This document shows positions 19,901 through 25,586 of a stretch of 25,586 nucleotides of DNA, piece after piece (the first letter of the stretch is position 1; every line of letters begins with the position of its first letter). Position numbers and translations under genes: made by a program. Below the pieces are notes generated by a model. The model was given only the letters and a program-made list of their open reading frames with translations. It searched no databases and was not told the origin of the DNA. This DNA is from a virus, in the IMG/VR virus record IMGVR_UViG_3300028706_000033, positions 1-25,586 of that record; one strand, 5' to 3'.

Positions 19901-21445
19901 TCGGTGGACTGTTTCGATGGCTATAATTGGGCGTATACCCCTCCTTATTACCACGGCGAAGCGTGGGCAGATTTGGTTTTCAGACCAAGTGCTTCTATCA
20001 GTTATGATTTAGAGAAGATTCTTTCCGAAACAAAAGTCTATTATTGGCGCGCCGACGCCGGCGCCCCCAGCGGCTCATCTAACACAGCTTATTATACTAG
20101 TTTAATTCCAGGTGGGCCTTCTTCACTGCATGGACCCAGCCAGGGCCCCGGTGAGCCATACGCAGGAGACCACGTTAATCTAAATGCTATGCAGCTAAGC
20201 GCTAGTTTCAACTTGTTTGGTATAGAGCGAGTATTTAAAACTCAAGTTGGCGCCGGCGGCGCCCAAACCAACGAAATAGTGGGCGCAAAATGGATTATTC
20301 AGCCAAAATTTGAAACACCAATGTTTGACTTTGGAGATGTAGGTTTACATCCAATTACTAGTGGTTCGGGTAACTTAACTATACCGCTCTACGGATCATC
20401 TTCGGTACCACGCGGCATGTGGCATCAATTTGGAAAAACCCCGCCCGGGCCAGATAGAGGAATTTTCCTATCAATCGGGGAAATTCCTTCCGACTGGCTT
20501 AACAATCACTGGGCTGTAATTAACTCTTCAAGTATATATAACAATTATACTGTCCCATCCGGCAAAGAAAGATTTTCGCAAGGGAATAAATATAAGTCAC
20601 TAGCTAAGCTTTTCGGCTTCGATCGAAACAACAGCAGTGTTAGAATGGGAGAAGTGGCAGAGTCTCGCACTATCAGAGAAGCTGTAGTCGCGATACCTTA
20701 TGTAATAGAGCAACCTGAGGTACCAGACTCAGCGGCATCAACTTCAGAAACTTTAACAGCACAAAAGAAGTTTATTGGAATTAAGCAAACACTTTTAACT
20801 CGTGATTCTGAAGGCTTACGCGCCTCAACAAAGGCCGGCAAATCTGTTGGAGACATGTTATCAAAAATGAAGAAATATGTTTTACCTCCCCAATTTGATT
20901 TTATTAGCAACCCTCAGTTAAATCCGATGGCAATGTATATTTTTGAATTTGAATATACATTTGATAAAGACGATTTATCCTATATGTGGCAGAACCTTGC
21001 ACCACGAGACTACCAGAAAATGAGTTTTCAAAAAAGTGCTGTAGCTCATGAGTTGTTCGATACTGAAATACTGGATGACAACGCCCTCTTATCAAATAAT
21101 AATTTGAGATGGATGGTCTTCAAGGTAAAACAAAGAAGCCAAGTAGAATATTGGGACCTTATAGCTGATCAAGCTAGAGAAGCGTCAACACAGATTTTTG
21201 GAAAATTGAAAAAGCAGCCAGAAGGTTATGATGTCGCGTACAACTGGCCTTACGACTTCCTGTCTTTTGTTGAAGCTATTAAGGTTGACGTGGACGTAAT
21301 GTATAAAAATCCATCAAACCCACACATAAAACAAAATTCTGAATCTGGGCAAAAGGCTTCAAAAAAGCTAGCTGATGCAAAGGCTCAGAAAAAGCTACAG
21401 GAAATACCCGCAAAGAAAAAGACGAATAGAGGAAATAATAACTGA
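10901..21445 (+). CDS. Giant tail/baseplate protein with LamG-like domains and a gpI/gp7-like segment
   Basis: A 3514-residue protein, among the largest expected in a phage. Order of parts: N-terminal anchor 1-130, with Y-Y-P-Y-D-G and Y-P-R-T-N-G-Y-A motifs; LamG-like domain about 195-445 (D202-G-V-T-I-E-F-W209, W304-N-H-Y-A-V, G392-S-I-D-E-F-R-F-W400); helical gpI/gp7-like segment 520-670 (L-L-P-G-W near 525, Y636-K-S-K-G-T641); probable further LamG-like fold about 720-950; helical part 1040-1215; second clear LamG domain 1776-2010 (D1920-E-W-S-H-V-A-V, G1981-S-L-A-D-I-A-V-W). A long Gly/Ser/Tyr/Pro-rich part follows, then a C-terminal module with V3327-L-P-P-Q-F-D-F and a Lys-rich tail from about 3485. 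LamG domains bind sugars or proteins, so host-surface contact is the likely job. The gpI-like part suggests it is built into the wedge. The start overlaps the previous gene by 11 bases. Domain bounds are approximate; role is inference. Confidence 0.88.
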   Translation: MSIKKLFDSTEKSRNYLTEKNSKDAFEEVESSRNLEQLRIKQEHFQPQIDYNNPEQFARFGSAILYYKSAFTRILDYYPYDGSATEVNKFTNDSLDIENYILDNLYPRTNGYARINYVNTTPDNILDGYGYYATDREFIKFYGGPGTGSVTSTALKDLSINKYNDQINNANVYDTNLYKNDGLPSDYGKGTRQSNLRSNFDDGVTIEFWLDQDSNISADPYGTWGQKKVVFDMWNGAPSASADYGRITLALEAASTSITADRFFTLTCQSGTTPWVDGATNQTASGFFETTISDNFTTAEFQKWNHYAVTIQNSGSSLVAKFFVTGGIQKETTLKTGIATGLGEINPKPSNQVDGSTWKAGLRAHIGALITAPSSSALTSPENLVGAGRLSGSIDEFRFWKTTRSSREIGTNYFTQIKGGTNTDISNTTLGVYYKFNEGITGNSSVDKSVLDYAGRVTNGVWTGYTAGARNVGSAIVSASAATKEFKDPIIRPNHPDIISLRKSLVDKGQYHDLNNNSSMLSLLPGWIVDDEEVGVDSDLQNMCHIVGAYFDKLYLQISQISRLKNLTYTSASHKPFPFAEHLPQSLGLYSPELFVDASVMEKFINRDDTTLFEGDLHDTKNLIYSNLYNNLTAIYKSKGTEKAIKNIFRCFNIDEKLLRLTINSNREEFTLHNNVQQTLIHKNCANFNTSSNTNAVIYQYSSSVAAYGPSQGYITGAVNLLKYGFTAEANIVFPHFDMVNNTTGRDFISSSLFGAATVLSSVKSGKNLTGEDTTFANNFAGISNADVANFQVTAVRTKPYSKDAYFVLESKYAGASGAKPFPILTSSTFLNVYDNEEWNISVRLKPSVNTSTAFVEGTGSYTYDVEFYGVNTINDTVANTFKVSSSISQAVGQKMLYSGKRLYVGALRTNLTGAIVNKSDVLIPSVKYWTKYLEDSTLKVHALDVENIGISGSMFPLSPLDTGTPDAQILNSDTLALNWNFLNVTGADGTGNFLVQDFSSGSYMPVLYDPAAPGTPRPRGGYSWMDKITKKLHAGFGYGFQASSANAIDKRSMNSYRFINPEHVVSSDMITIFDDEDRMYPPTEFVPNYVYTIEKSLYNAISEEMLDFFAGVVDFNTVIGAPVNRYRDRYKSLEALRRTFFRRVNKVKQVEKYLNYYKWFDDAITSIIGQVVPVSAEFVDDILNVVEPHVLERPKYQSRFPTLNFVDPDVQGALTGLDPLTYSARLGRSTLAASPRPTNKHELYWKARAERSAPEITSGDSTIDTQRETIRKTVVGSPRLAQATTIVSSSTAGQYQTRRYAQRAFNRLYKIEAYSSEGQTISSSTFQGGVNFSPQKNLDFARSAVWPAGPINTEGGVFVPQNVLFADPEDYVKTPDFINVDEPANLIKKIHRVYKVQHGRDWELGQGYKNLKSTVAFPFSIMSSSARGGYIEQIRTRVSANLDITNIHNDVYGPSKEKPLQGPFTEYAVGGLQSRHIAVNFKATDTWHTRPEQFNILLGSCIGPPGAIGVVGPDYPWPEANNEGDAPYPMTGSKKAYLYRDFIAKRPVNIRNILMRTGSTILGNYTQEYEVLHSFGTYANPRHFIDNQPDLPDNAFTGSTRYATQMRTYLDVRRTAEGHQQLLPDYSVGYLTGTQNQQIITTRFSNPGSVQTMGVGYRDIRGNEYSVYNTVGYRNLGFSRTSQMPSGTISEATGAATPGIRLFDLHGKDIGEYAHRARHSARFGRDSVTNSDITPVSGTPAAYGLTGAMSPLFTRGPIEYGLSGYSYSGAPVTKLQAWWRLNTNISSAGNATDSSGNGRHGTFAAAANRPAFSTTRYPSTYVQTGSCTFDATDDATNILSAATWDALIGNDTGGGSTQKMTFATWVYPEGPGENNFGRILDFGAQDIALFTNSTMQIVFSARWSAGSVYAKSVALLPLDEWSHVAVTYDANDIGNDPVLYLNGLRIPATRTGATSGTYSGIATEDCFIGNNSTGARTWDGSLADIAVWNETLTEGAIRAIYHVGKYGLIESNVSGPGATYTQDPARYKIQRNIKKRLQILADGTYGTASRYDNYNVQHQIPQSDIQYNWIARSVTDPNSINYFNYQKTYGGDREFRKLTATTYEPFYSFVSASDEKGTAALAGGFQPVGRLNTLTLDAVSGTENTIGFPDSATAAEVYLNAAFNDTTNIPSASYLNLLLSRREATYGWTWRMWRAGFNSPVLIEEMKNNQLSAVTGGVQGFYNFSLPPVSMKGRTSRINYDAGYSNKFQAAAGKRNNITLRTAHTNDKIFFNERVLNNLASPNPNSVYTPLYSAIDMTSNAGFRPNWIIYSQNVFPSMRNEFTSRSAGRIGYDNKFWRNSNTDRVILDAAARNGAGTPNSFGVGLGRVRSSPAGGFPPSQSVWPLDAPEHFLTRTEPYRFEKSGSGFHLSGPRGHGKAGELQNTFSQYIYADQTSSTGGSNPDRYRYSPNDPDHQYYPRWANITLSPLYSRKHILGSPRSVVAPSGLDIPETGTLPIGPAAGKMGSKLHTSGAFGINEFRFLSSSDPFSGEALWEAPTGAGIILNSGSVPNYIISASNPWWNNYDAFHADLKLAARGYSTVPEFRISDHVEDYMRFGALNPGTVDTFNIPGTSINSTSASFYKDYSNSDFLQDFVNIKNKSMLDLTQIKLTVEAAIRFNPYKGFYPAQRTLDMVSQFSRSYGPGIFATPIITKGNGNLDTNYKDGITGSTNAYQWLGSAFRPVIAPLFAPGILYNSIKSGLAVDYPVVTDPERMVRQPFGGAHTNYEAEGPSKGYSPDNWALTTNTGQHNDTTGRFKGSYFDHRIPFEAIIEPAPFIRDKYLLDMEPHPSCSLAATASWAGNTDGTYTKMSANFFGEVGNFFLRDRDYTNLESNVVPPDIKFSEGEVFGARIVLRRSMRGARTYGNDSGSTGNHAAFSNLGGKTFIADDPSTSFAVGTLDNFGAYQESSYAIPQDPKRSPDYRENFTMYSRPTAFGPPLSGRFWASSAAANTGSLGLSGSVDCFDGYNWAYTPPYYHGEAWADLVFRPSASISYDLEKILSETKVYYWRADAGAPSGSSNTAYYTSLIPGGPSSLHGPSQGPGEPYAGDHVNLNAMQLSASFNLFGIERVFKTQVGAGGAQTNEIVGAKWIIQPKFETPMFDFGDVGLHPITSGSGNLTIPLYGSSSVPRGMWHQFGKTPPGPDRGIFLSIGEIPSDWLNNHWAVINSSSIYNNYTVPSGKERFSQGNKYKSLAKLFGFDRNNSSVRMGEVAESRTIREAVVAIPYVIEQPEVPDSAASTSETLTAQKKFIGIKQTLLTRDSEGLRASTKAGKSVGDMLSKMKKYVLPPQFDFISNPQLNPMAMYIFEFEYTFDKDDLSYMWQNLAPRDYQKMSFQKSAVAHELFDTEILDDNALLSNNNLRWMVFKVKQRSQVEYWDLIADQAREASTQIFGKLKKQPEGYDVAYNWPYDFLSFVEAIKVDVDVMYKNPSNPHIKQNSESGQKASKKLADAKAQKKLQEIPAKKKTNRGNNN
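21428..21433 (+). promoter_or_regulatory. Shine-Dalgarno site for the 538-residue gene
   Basis: AGAGGA lies inside the last codons of the giant gene, 11 bases before the ATG at 21445, a little further than usual. The stop and start share bases as TGATG, so re-initiation by terminating ribosomes probably helps. Confidence 0.55.
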
Positions 21446-23061
21446 TGGCTAAATTCATAGACAAAAAAGAACAAGTTTTTGATTTTCAGTTAACGCCATA
21501 TGGTAAATACACCTTATCTACAGGCGCCTTTAAACCAGTTTATTATACACTATACGATGGAGAAGTACTGTACGATAGTCAATATGCTGGACTGACCGGC
21601 AGTGGTGTTCAAGAGCAACAGAATAATATCCACACGAGAATCAAAGAAAACACAGCTTATATCGAAAGCCTTGTGTGTTTTGACGAATTAGAAACGTCTC
21701 CGCCCAATAAGAGCGAGTTAATTCGCAAAGATATGGGAGATCTCCGCGGCGAACTGAACGATCTAGTAACAGATCCCCTTTCAGGATTTGACGCCGAAGA
21801 AATCATCGATATTCTCGAAATTGCTGAATCAACGTTGTCTGGTGATGGCACTACACTTAATTATTTTCCCACCGACATTGAAGTCCGCCACGAGGTGCCA
21901 AGAAAAGATATCTATCGATTTGGTCAGCCAATCGGAAACGCACGGTTTTCCGGACCGTCACAACAGAGTGCGCCGGCATGGAAATACGCATCACTACAGG
22001 GACACATCTCTTCTTCAACAAGGATTAATTTAAACCACGAAGAAGAAAGGATTCCCCAACTCAACACAAAATTAGTATATAAAAAATTAATCCATGAGCC
22101 TCCAAAAGGGGTAAACCCAATCACAGTTGCAGAAACCATAGCATCCACACCAGTATTTCCAGACGGGCATGTTATATCTTTAGTTAAGGATGACCTTTTA
22201 GGATATATTGAAGAGGTTAACACAGAGCTTTTAACTGAAAATTTTGATATTGAAGTATTCCAAGTAGAAACGGTCCCCGCTGTCCCGGCAGTAGGTAAAA
22301 TATTCCTCAGTGTCTCAACAAACCAGCGGTTCACAGAAACTATTACAATAAATGATGGATGGACCGCGATGGAAGGGTCGGAGGATGCACCAATATGGAG
22401 AAACAGCAGGGAGGTTACCTTCGAATTCTCGTCAGATGGCACCGCCGCCGACGCAGATTATGTCGTGGTAACTATTGGTTCAACCACTCAAGAGACAGCA
22501 GAAAACTTAGTAGCAGCAATAGAATCCAGTCGCGCTAGTGGTTTACTAGATGTCGTGCCAACGTTTGATATAGAGGCCAGAGATGTAGATGACAGCTATT
22601 ATGTAATTATGCTTCAAAATAAAATAGTCCAACGGCCATGGCAATGGACCAACTGGGAAATAACCGAAACAATGACACATGGATTTACGTCCGGCTTTGA
22701 GAGCGGCTCAATTGAACTCGAAACGTTAAACAAGAAATACTTTGAACGCACCAATCCACAAGTTGTTGATGGTATGATGATGTACCCCGAGGCACCTGAC
22801 ACACACATGTTTGGGAATAATGATCCTTTAAACTTAACTTCCGCTAGTGTAGAATATTACTTTGACGTACTTACTGATACTCAAGTGGACCAGAAGGCAG
22901 CATGCCGCGGCTCCGAACTATTTAATAAAGATTCATACTATATTGATCTAGACTTTGAATGTGACCCGACAAAAGCTTGCGAGGACGATGAAGAAGTATT
23001 TTATGATATCTACGGCCGCGCGGTTGAAGAACCAGAGATATGTGAACCAGATGATGAATAG
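21445..23061 (+). CDS. Phage structural protein of unknown function with inserted beta domain and acidic tail
   Basis: A 538-residue protein. The first 50 residues, opening M-A-K-F-I-D-K-K-E-Q-V-F-D-F and holding P-Y-G-K-Y and Y-D-S-Q-Y-A-G, look like a compact conserved head that I have seen in uncharacterised marine phage proteins (memory, not a search). Residues about 290-390 differ in style. T-I-T-I-N-D-G-W, then T-F-E-F-S-S-D-G, then T-A-E-N-L-V-A-A-I-E looks like one unit of the beta repeats found in large adhesins, as if inserted into the host protein. The last 30 residues are strongly acidic with three Cys, ending D-D-E. The start is fixed by the TGATG overlap with the giant gene. Position and coupling suggest a partner of the giant protein in the tail. 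No enzymatic motif is visible. Function is unknown. Confidence 0.85.
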   Translation: MAKFIDKKEQVFDFQLTPYGKYTLSTGAFKPVYYTLYDGEVLYDSQYAGLTGSGVQEQQNNIHTRIKENTAYIESLVCFDELETSPPNKSELIRKDMGDLRGELNDLVTDPLSGFDAEEIIDILEIAESTLSGDGTTLNYFPTDIEVRHEVPRKDIYRFGQPIGNARFSGPSQQSAPAWKYASLQGHISSSTRINLNHEEERIPQLNTKLVYKKLIHEPPKGVNPITVAETIASTPVFPDGHVISLVKDDLLGYIEEVNTELLTENFDIEVFQVETVPAVPAVGKIFLSVSTNQRFTETITINDGWTAMEGSEDAPIWRNSREVTFEFSSDGTAADADYVVVTIGSTTQETAENLVAAIESSRASGLLDVVPTFDIEARDVDDSYYVIMLQNKIVQRPWQWTNWEITETMTHGFTSGFESGSIELETLNKKYFERTNPQVVDGMMMYPEAPDTHMFGNNDPLNLTSASVEYYFDVLTDTQVDQKAACRGSELFNKDSYYIDLDFECDPTKACEDDEEVFYDIYGRAVEEPEICEPDDE

Positions 23062-23063
23062 GA
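23060..23063 (+). promoter_or_regulatory. Shine-Dalgarno site overlapping a stop codon
   Basis: AGGA begins inside the TAG stop of the 538-residue gene and lies six bases before the ATG at 23070. It decides the start of the last gene, which follows after a gap of only eight bases. Confidence 0.65.
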
Positions 23064-23069
23064 ATAAAA

Positions 23070-25586
23070 ATGGCAAATAATGTAGACTTAAATTACGATG
23101 CAAAAAGAGCAATGGGACAAGAACTCCCCACGGTAACAGTGGACTTTGTAGATATTTCATATGGTTATGAGATCGACGAAGCTAGCGGCGAAAAAAGGTT
23201 AGTTACGAGAGCTTCCAACGGCACCCACATAGAGGGAAGTTTTTCTATATATTTTACAAAAGAAGCAGCCCAATCAAATGCAGAAATAGCCGGCTGGCTT
23301 AGAGAGAACTTGGATCAATTATATCTTTATAGCTGGCTTAGTGCTTGGTCCGGTATCAATAAGAAAGTAAAAGAATCTAGGTTAGACTTGAAAGAGATCT
23401 TTTATGCAATGGAGCCGGCGTACTGGTCATCGTTTACAAGTGAACACCCTGCGTACCCTCTTGTAATAGAAGAGATGAAAGACGCGTATTTTAATGGAAA
23501 TTGGTATGATAGTACCACCTGGAACTCTTATGGCGAAGGTACTTGGACCGGTACCGACTGGGTGTGGGACCACTCGAAGGTTCCAACCAGAGAAGAACAA
23601 ATGGCAGAAATAGATATTGAGGGTAGCTGGACATTTAATCGCTTTTGGGGGCAATATGGAAAAACAAGTGGTCCGTGGAATGATTCTTGGTCGATCAATA
23701 CCGGCTATGTTGATTCTAATGACGACGGCATAAGCGCCTATGCCGATCTTTTCAATGCCGGAATTTCATTTATGGACAAGTATATCGAATTTACGCTGAG
23801 AGCATGGATAGGAACAGATTCTAGTGGCGATTACTCTACCTACGGCCGTCGATTTAATGTTATAAAACTTGCCGATTATATCGAAGAAACTGGTAGCAAT
23901 GTTAAGATAGAAGGACTTTACGATAATGAAGGCGATGAAATTGGTGTAATCCTTAACCTCCCGATCAACTTTAAAATAGACAACAGTTCGATAACATCCC
24001 GTCTTGATGATGACGGCGAAATTTATATAATAGCAACTATTGGGCGCAAAGTATTAGATGACATGACATGGCAAGCTTCAGACAATGACGACCCCGGAAC
24101 ATTAACTAGCGATTATAGAGAGATGAATTCTACTTTGTTTAATAGTAATTTTGGAGATATAACATATGAACATATTTTAACTGGGGCCGGCGCGTCAGAA
24201 GACAGCATGAAAGTGGCAAATGAGCCAGAAGAGGTGTTTATCTCCGTATCGTCAGGCGCCCCAGTAGACGGTAAGCCAATTATGTCTATTGACGGCACAT
24301 ACCACGACTCCCGGCCACTTAATCAAGCCATGGTCGTCAGCACTATGAATCAAATTCTTAATAAATATGGTTCATATATTGATAAAAATTTAGAAATAAA
24401 ACAAAATTTAAGTAATTTGTCACGGATCCTAGGCGACCACGGCGAGTCAATTGACCTACTTCGTCGCTTACAACTGTATAGAAAATCATATATGCAGAAG
24501 TCCACCTCCACAGTTTCTGGAAAGATGTATGAGGCGTTTAAAAAACTTCTTTATAACGCAAATCAATCTGTAGTTAAACAATCAAAGCTTAAGAAAGTAT
24601 TAGTAGTTAATAATAAAATAGTGGATTCTAGAATGACTGCTGAAAATGTTAGCTACACCGCACCCCGGGGCACAGGTAATGGTGGAGATGTCGTAGGTGG
24701 TGGAAAGGAAACAGCCGATGGTGGTTCGTATATTCCTGAAAAATGGTCAATGATGTCGCGACGGACCGTAAAAACAATGCCGATTGAAGGTAGAGGACTG
24801 CTAGGAGAAATGGCACAGTACATTCTTGAAGAAGGTCTCCCTACATACACTTACGATGATGACGGTGACGGCACAGGTGCTGGTAGTGCTTACGGTTCTT
24901 TCACAAAATCCACCACAGGTACCGGTTATGCCGGCGAAAGCGATGAGGTGCGAGACGAATGGGTGTCATGGTACGATAACTTTGTTAGAAACCGAGCTAT
25001 GGGCGCCCCAACAAGCTTGCTAGAGGAGGCAGATATGGACACGATGGGGTCGCATGACGGCGGAGCAGCCCGGGATACGCACGGCCCAGCAGGTAACACT
25101 TTATGGCAAGATACTGTGGTTGAAAATAAAGGGTTTTTCTTTTTCGATTATGAAAAAGCGCTACAAACACATTCAAAATTATCATACGTAATATCACCGT
25201 GGAAAATTGAAAGGTATCTTGGACTTCATGTACCGTGGGACTATTTTAGAGTCACCCAAGTTAAACTAATCAGAGAAGAGCTTGAATTTACTACCCATAT
25301 GTCTGAAGACGAGGCCAGGGTTCTTGACGACGGCACGGATGCAGTTACCATCCAACAAACTCTAACTTTTGCAAGAGACAAGGAGTATCCACAATGTGAG
25401 AAAACAACATATAATTATTATGAAGACAATTTTAGATATGGACAGCCATTTGTTCAGCTTGCATCATCTTGGGATGGTAGTTTAAAGGTCGACGACGGCA
25501 TCACCGTCGGTTCGGGCACCGGTGAAGTTACCGCCGGCGGCGGTTACTCGGGTACCTGGATGGGCTCAACTGACTTTGATATATCA
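23070..25586 (+). CDS. Large phage structural protein, 3'-partial, function unknown
   Basis: The frame is open for 839 codons from the ATG to the last base of the window without a stop, so the C-terminus is missing. The protein begins M-A-N-N-V-D-L-N-Y-D-A-K. A tryptophan-rich stretch follows, with nine Trp between residues 145 and 207. A helical part lies at about 440-520, where I-L-N-K-Y-G-S-Y-I is followed by many Lys, Leu and Ser. An acidic loop D596-D-D-G-D-G could bind calcium. A segment G-F-F-F-F-D-Y-E-K-A-L precedes W-K-I-E-R-Y-L-G. I do not recognise a named family, although this last motif resembles uncharacterised structural proteins of large marine phages (memory). No signal peptide, membrane segment or catalytic motif is visible. 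Being the next gene in the operon after the giant LamG protein, it is inferred to be another tail or baseplate component. Confidence 0.88.
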   Translation, partial: MANNVDLNYDAKRAMGQELPTVTVDFVDISYGYEIDEASGEKRLVTRASNGTHIEGSFSIYFTKEAAQSNAEIAGWLRENLDQLYLYSWLSAWSGINKKVKESRLDLKEIFYAMEPAYWSSFTSEHPAYPLVIEEMKDAYFNGNWYDSTTWNSYGEGTWTGTDWVWDHSKVPTREEQMAEIDIEGSWTFNRFWGQYGKTSGPWNDSWSINTGYVDSNDDGISAYADLFNAGISFMDKYIEFTLRAWIGTDSSGDYSTYGRRFNVIKLADYIEETGSNVKIEGLYDNEGDEIGVILNLPINFKIDNSSITSRLDDDGEIYIIATIGRKVLDDMTWQASDNDDPGTLTSDYREMNSTLFNSNFGDITYEHILTGAGASEDSMKVANEPEEVFISVSSGAPVDGKPIMSIDGTYHDSRPLNQAMVVSTMNQILNKYGSYIDKNLEIKQNLSNLSRILGDHGESIDLLRRLQLYRKSYMQKSTSTVSGKMYEAFKKLLYNANQSVVKQSKLKKVLVVNNKIVDSRMTAENVSYTAPRGTGNGGDVVGGGKETADGGSYIPEKWSMMSRRTVKTMPIEGRGLLGEMAQYILEEGLPTYTYDDDGDGTGAGSAYGSFTKSTTGTGYAGESDEVRDEWVSWYDNFVRNRAMGAPTSLLEEADMDTMGSHDGGAARDTHGPAGNTLWQDTVVENKGFFFFDYEKALQTHSKLSYVISPWKIERYLGLHVPWDYFRVTQVKLIREELEFTTHMSEDEARVLDDGTDAVTIQQTLTFARDKEYPQCEKTTYNYYEDNFRYGQPFVQLASSWDGSLKVDDGITVGSGTGEVTAGGGYSGTWMGSTDFDIS

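Noticed and set aside
21924-22442. Antisense open frame of 172 codons inside the 538-residue gene
   Set aside because: It is fully nested in a well-supported gene and shows no family motif or convincing ribosome site.
1-25586. Recoded stop codons (alternative genetic code)
   Set aside because: TAA, TGA and TAG each end a gene that is followed at once by another start, so all three act as stops.
1-25586. tRNA genes, CRISPR arrays, insertion sequences or long direct repeats
   Set aside because: Coding density is near complete, the gaps are at most 31 bases, and no such pattern was seen by eye.

Overview
The window reads as one rightward structural operon from a tailed double-stranded DNA phage with a contractile tail (myovirus type, Caudoviricetes). 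The clearest anchors are a gp25/gpW-type baseplate wedge protein (7019-7387) followed by a gp6/gpJ-type baseplate wedge protein (7403-9199). The style of the very large flanking proteins resembles, from memory, uncultured marine myovirus contigs. The host cannot be told from the sequence. Base composition is AT-leaning, in the low 40s % GC by eye. All three stop codons end real genes, so the code looks standard.

Layout, all on the + strand: (1) a 2.3-kilo-residue protein entering from the left edge (1-6987), function unknown, with two hydrophobic helical stretches and a histidine cluster; (2) the gp25-like sheath-initiator/wedge protein; (3) the gp6-like wedge protein; (4) a 570-residue beta-rich protein whose N-terminal half looks like a DNRLRE/CBM96-type domain (9199-10911); (5) a 3514-residue giant (10901-21445) with at least two LamG/concanavalin-like domains and, between them, a segment resembling P2 gpI / T4 gp7 / Afp12 wedge proteins; (6) a 538-residue protein (21445-23061) with an apparent inserted beta domain and an acidic tail; (7) the first 839 codons of another large structural protein that runs off the right edge (23070-25586).

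Genes are packed with overlaps of 1, 11 and 1 bases or gaps of 8-31 bases. No RNA gene, mobile element, CRISPR array or terminator was seen, and no stretch over 300 bases lacks a gene. The order gp25 - gp6 - (570 aa) - gpI-like matches the P2 W-J-I order, with one extra gene inserted and the I-like protein expanded to giant size. The simplest reading is a baseplate with large host-recognition parts built into or onto the wedge instead of, or in addition to, separate tail fibres. That reading is inference. The families of genes 1, 4, 6 and 7 have no assigned function that I can support.
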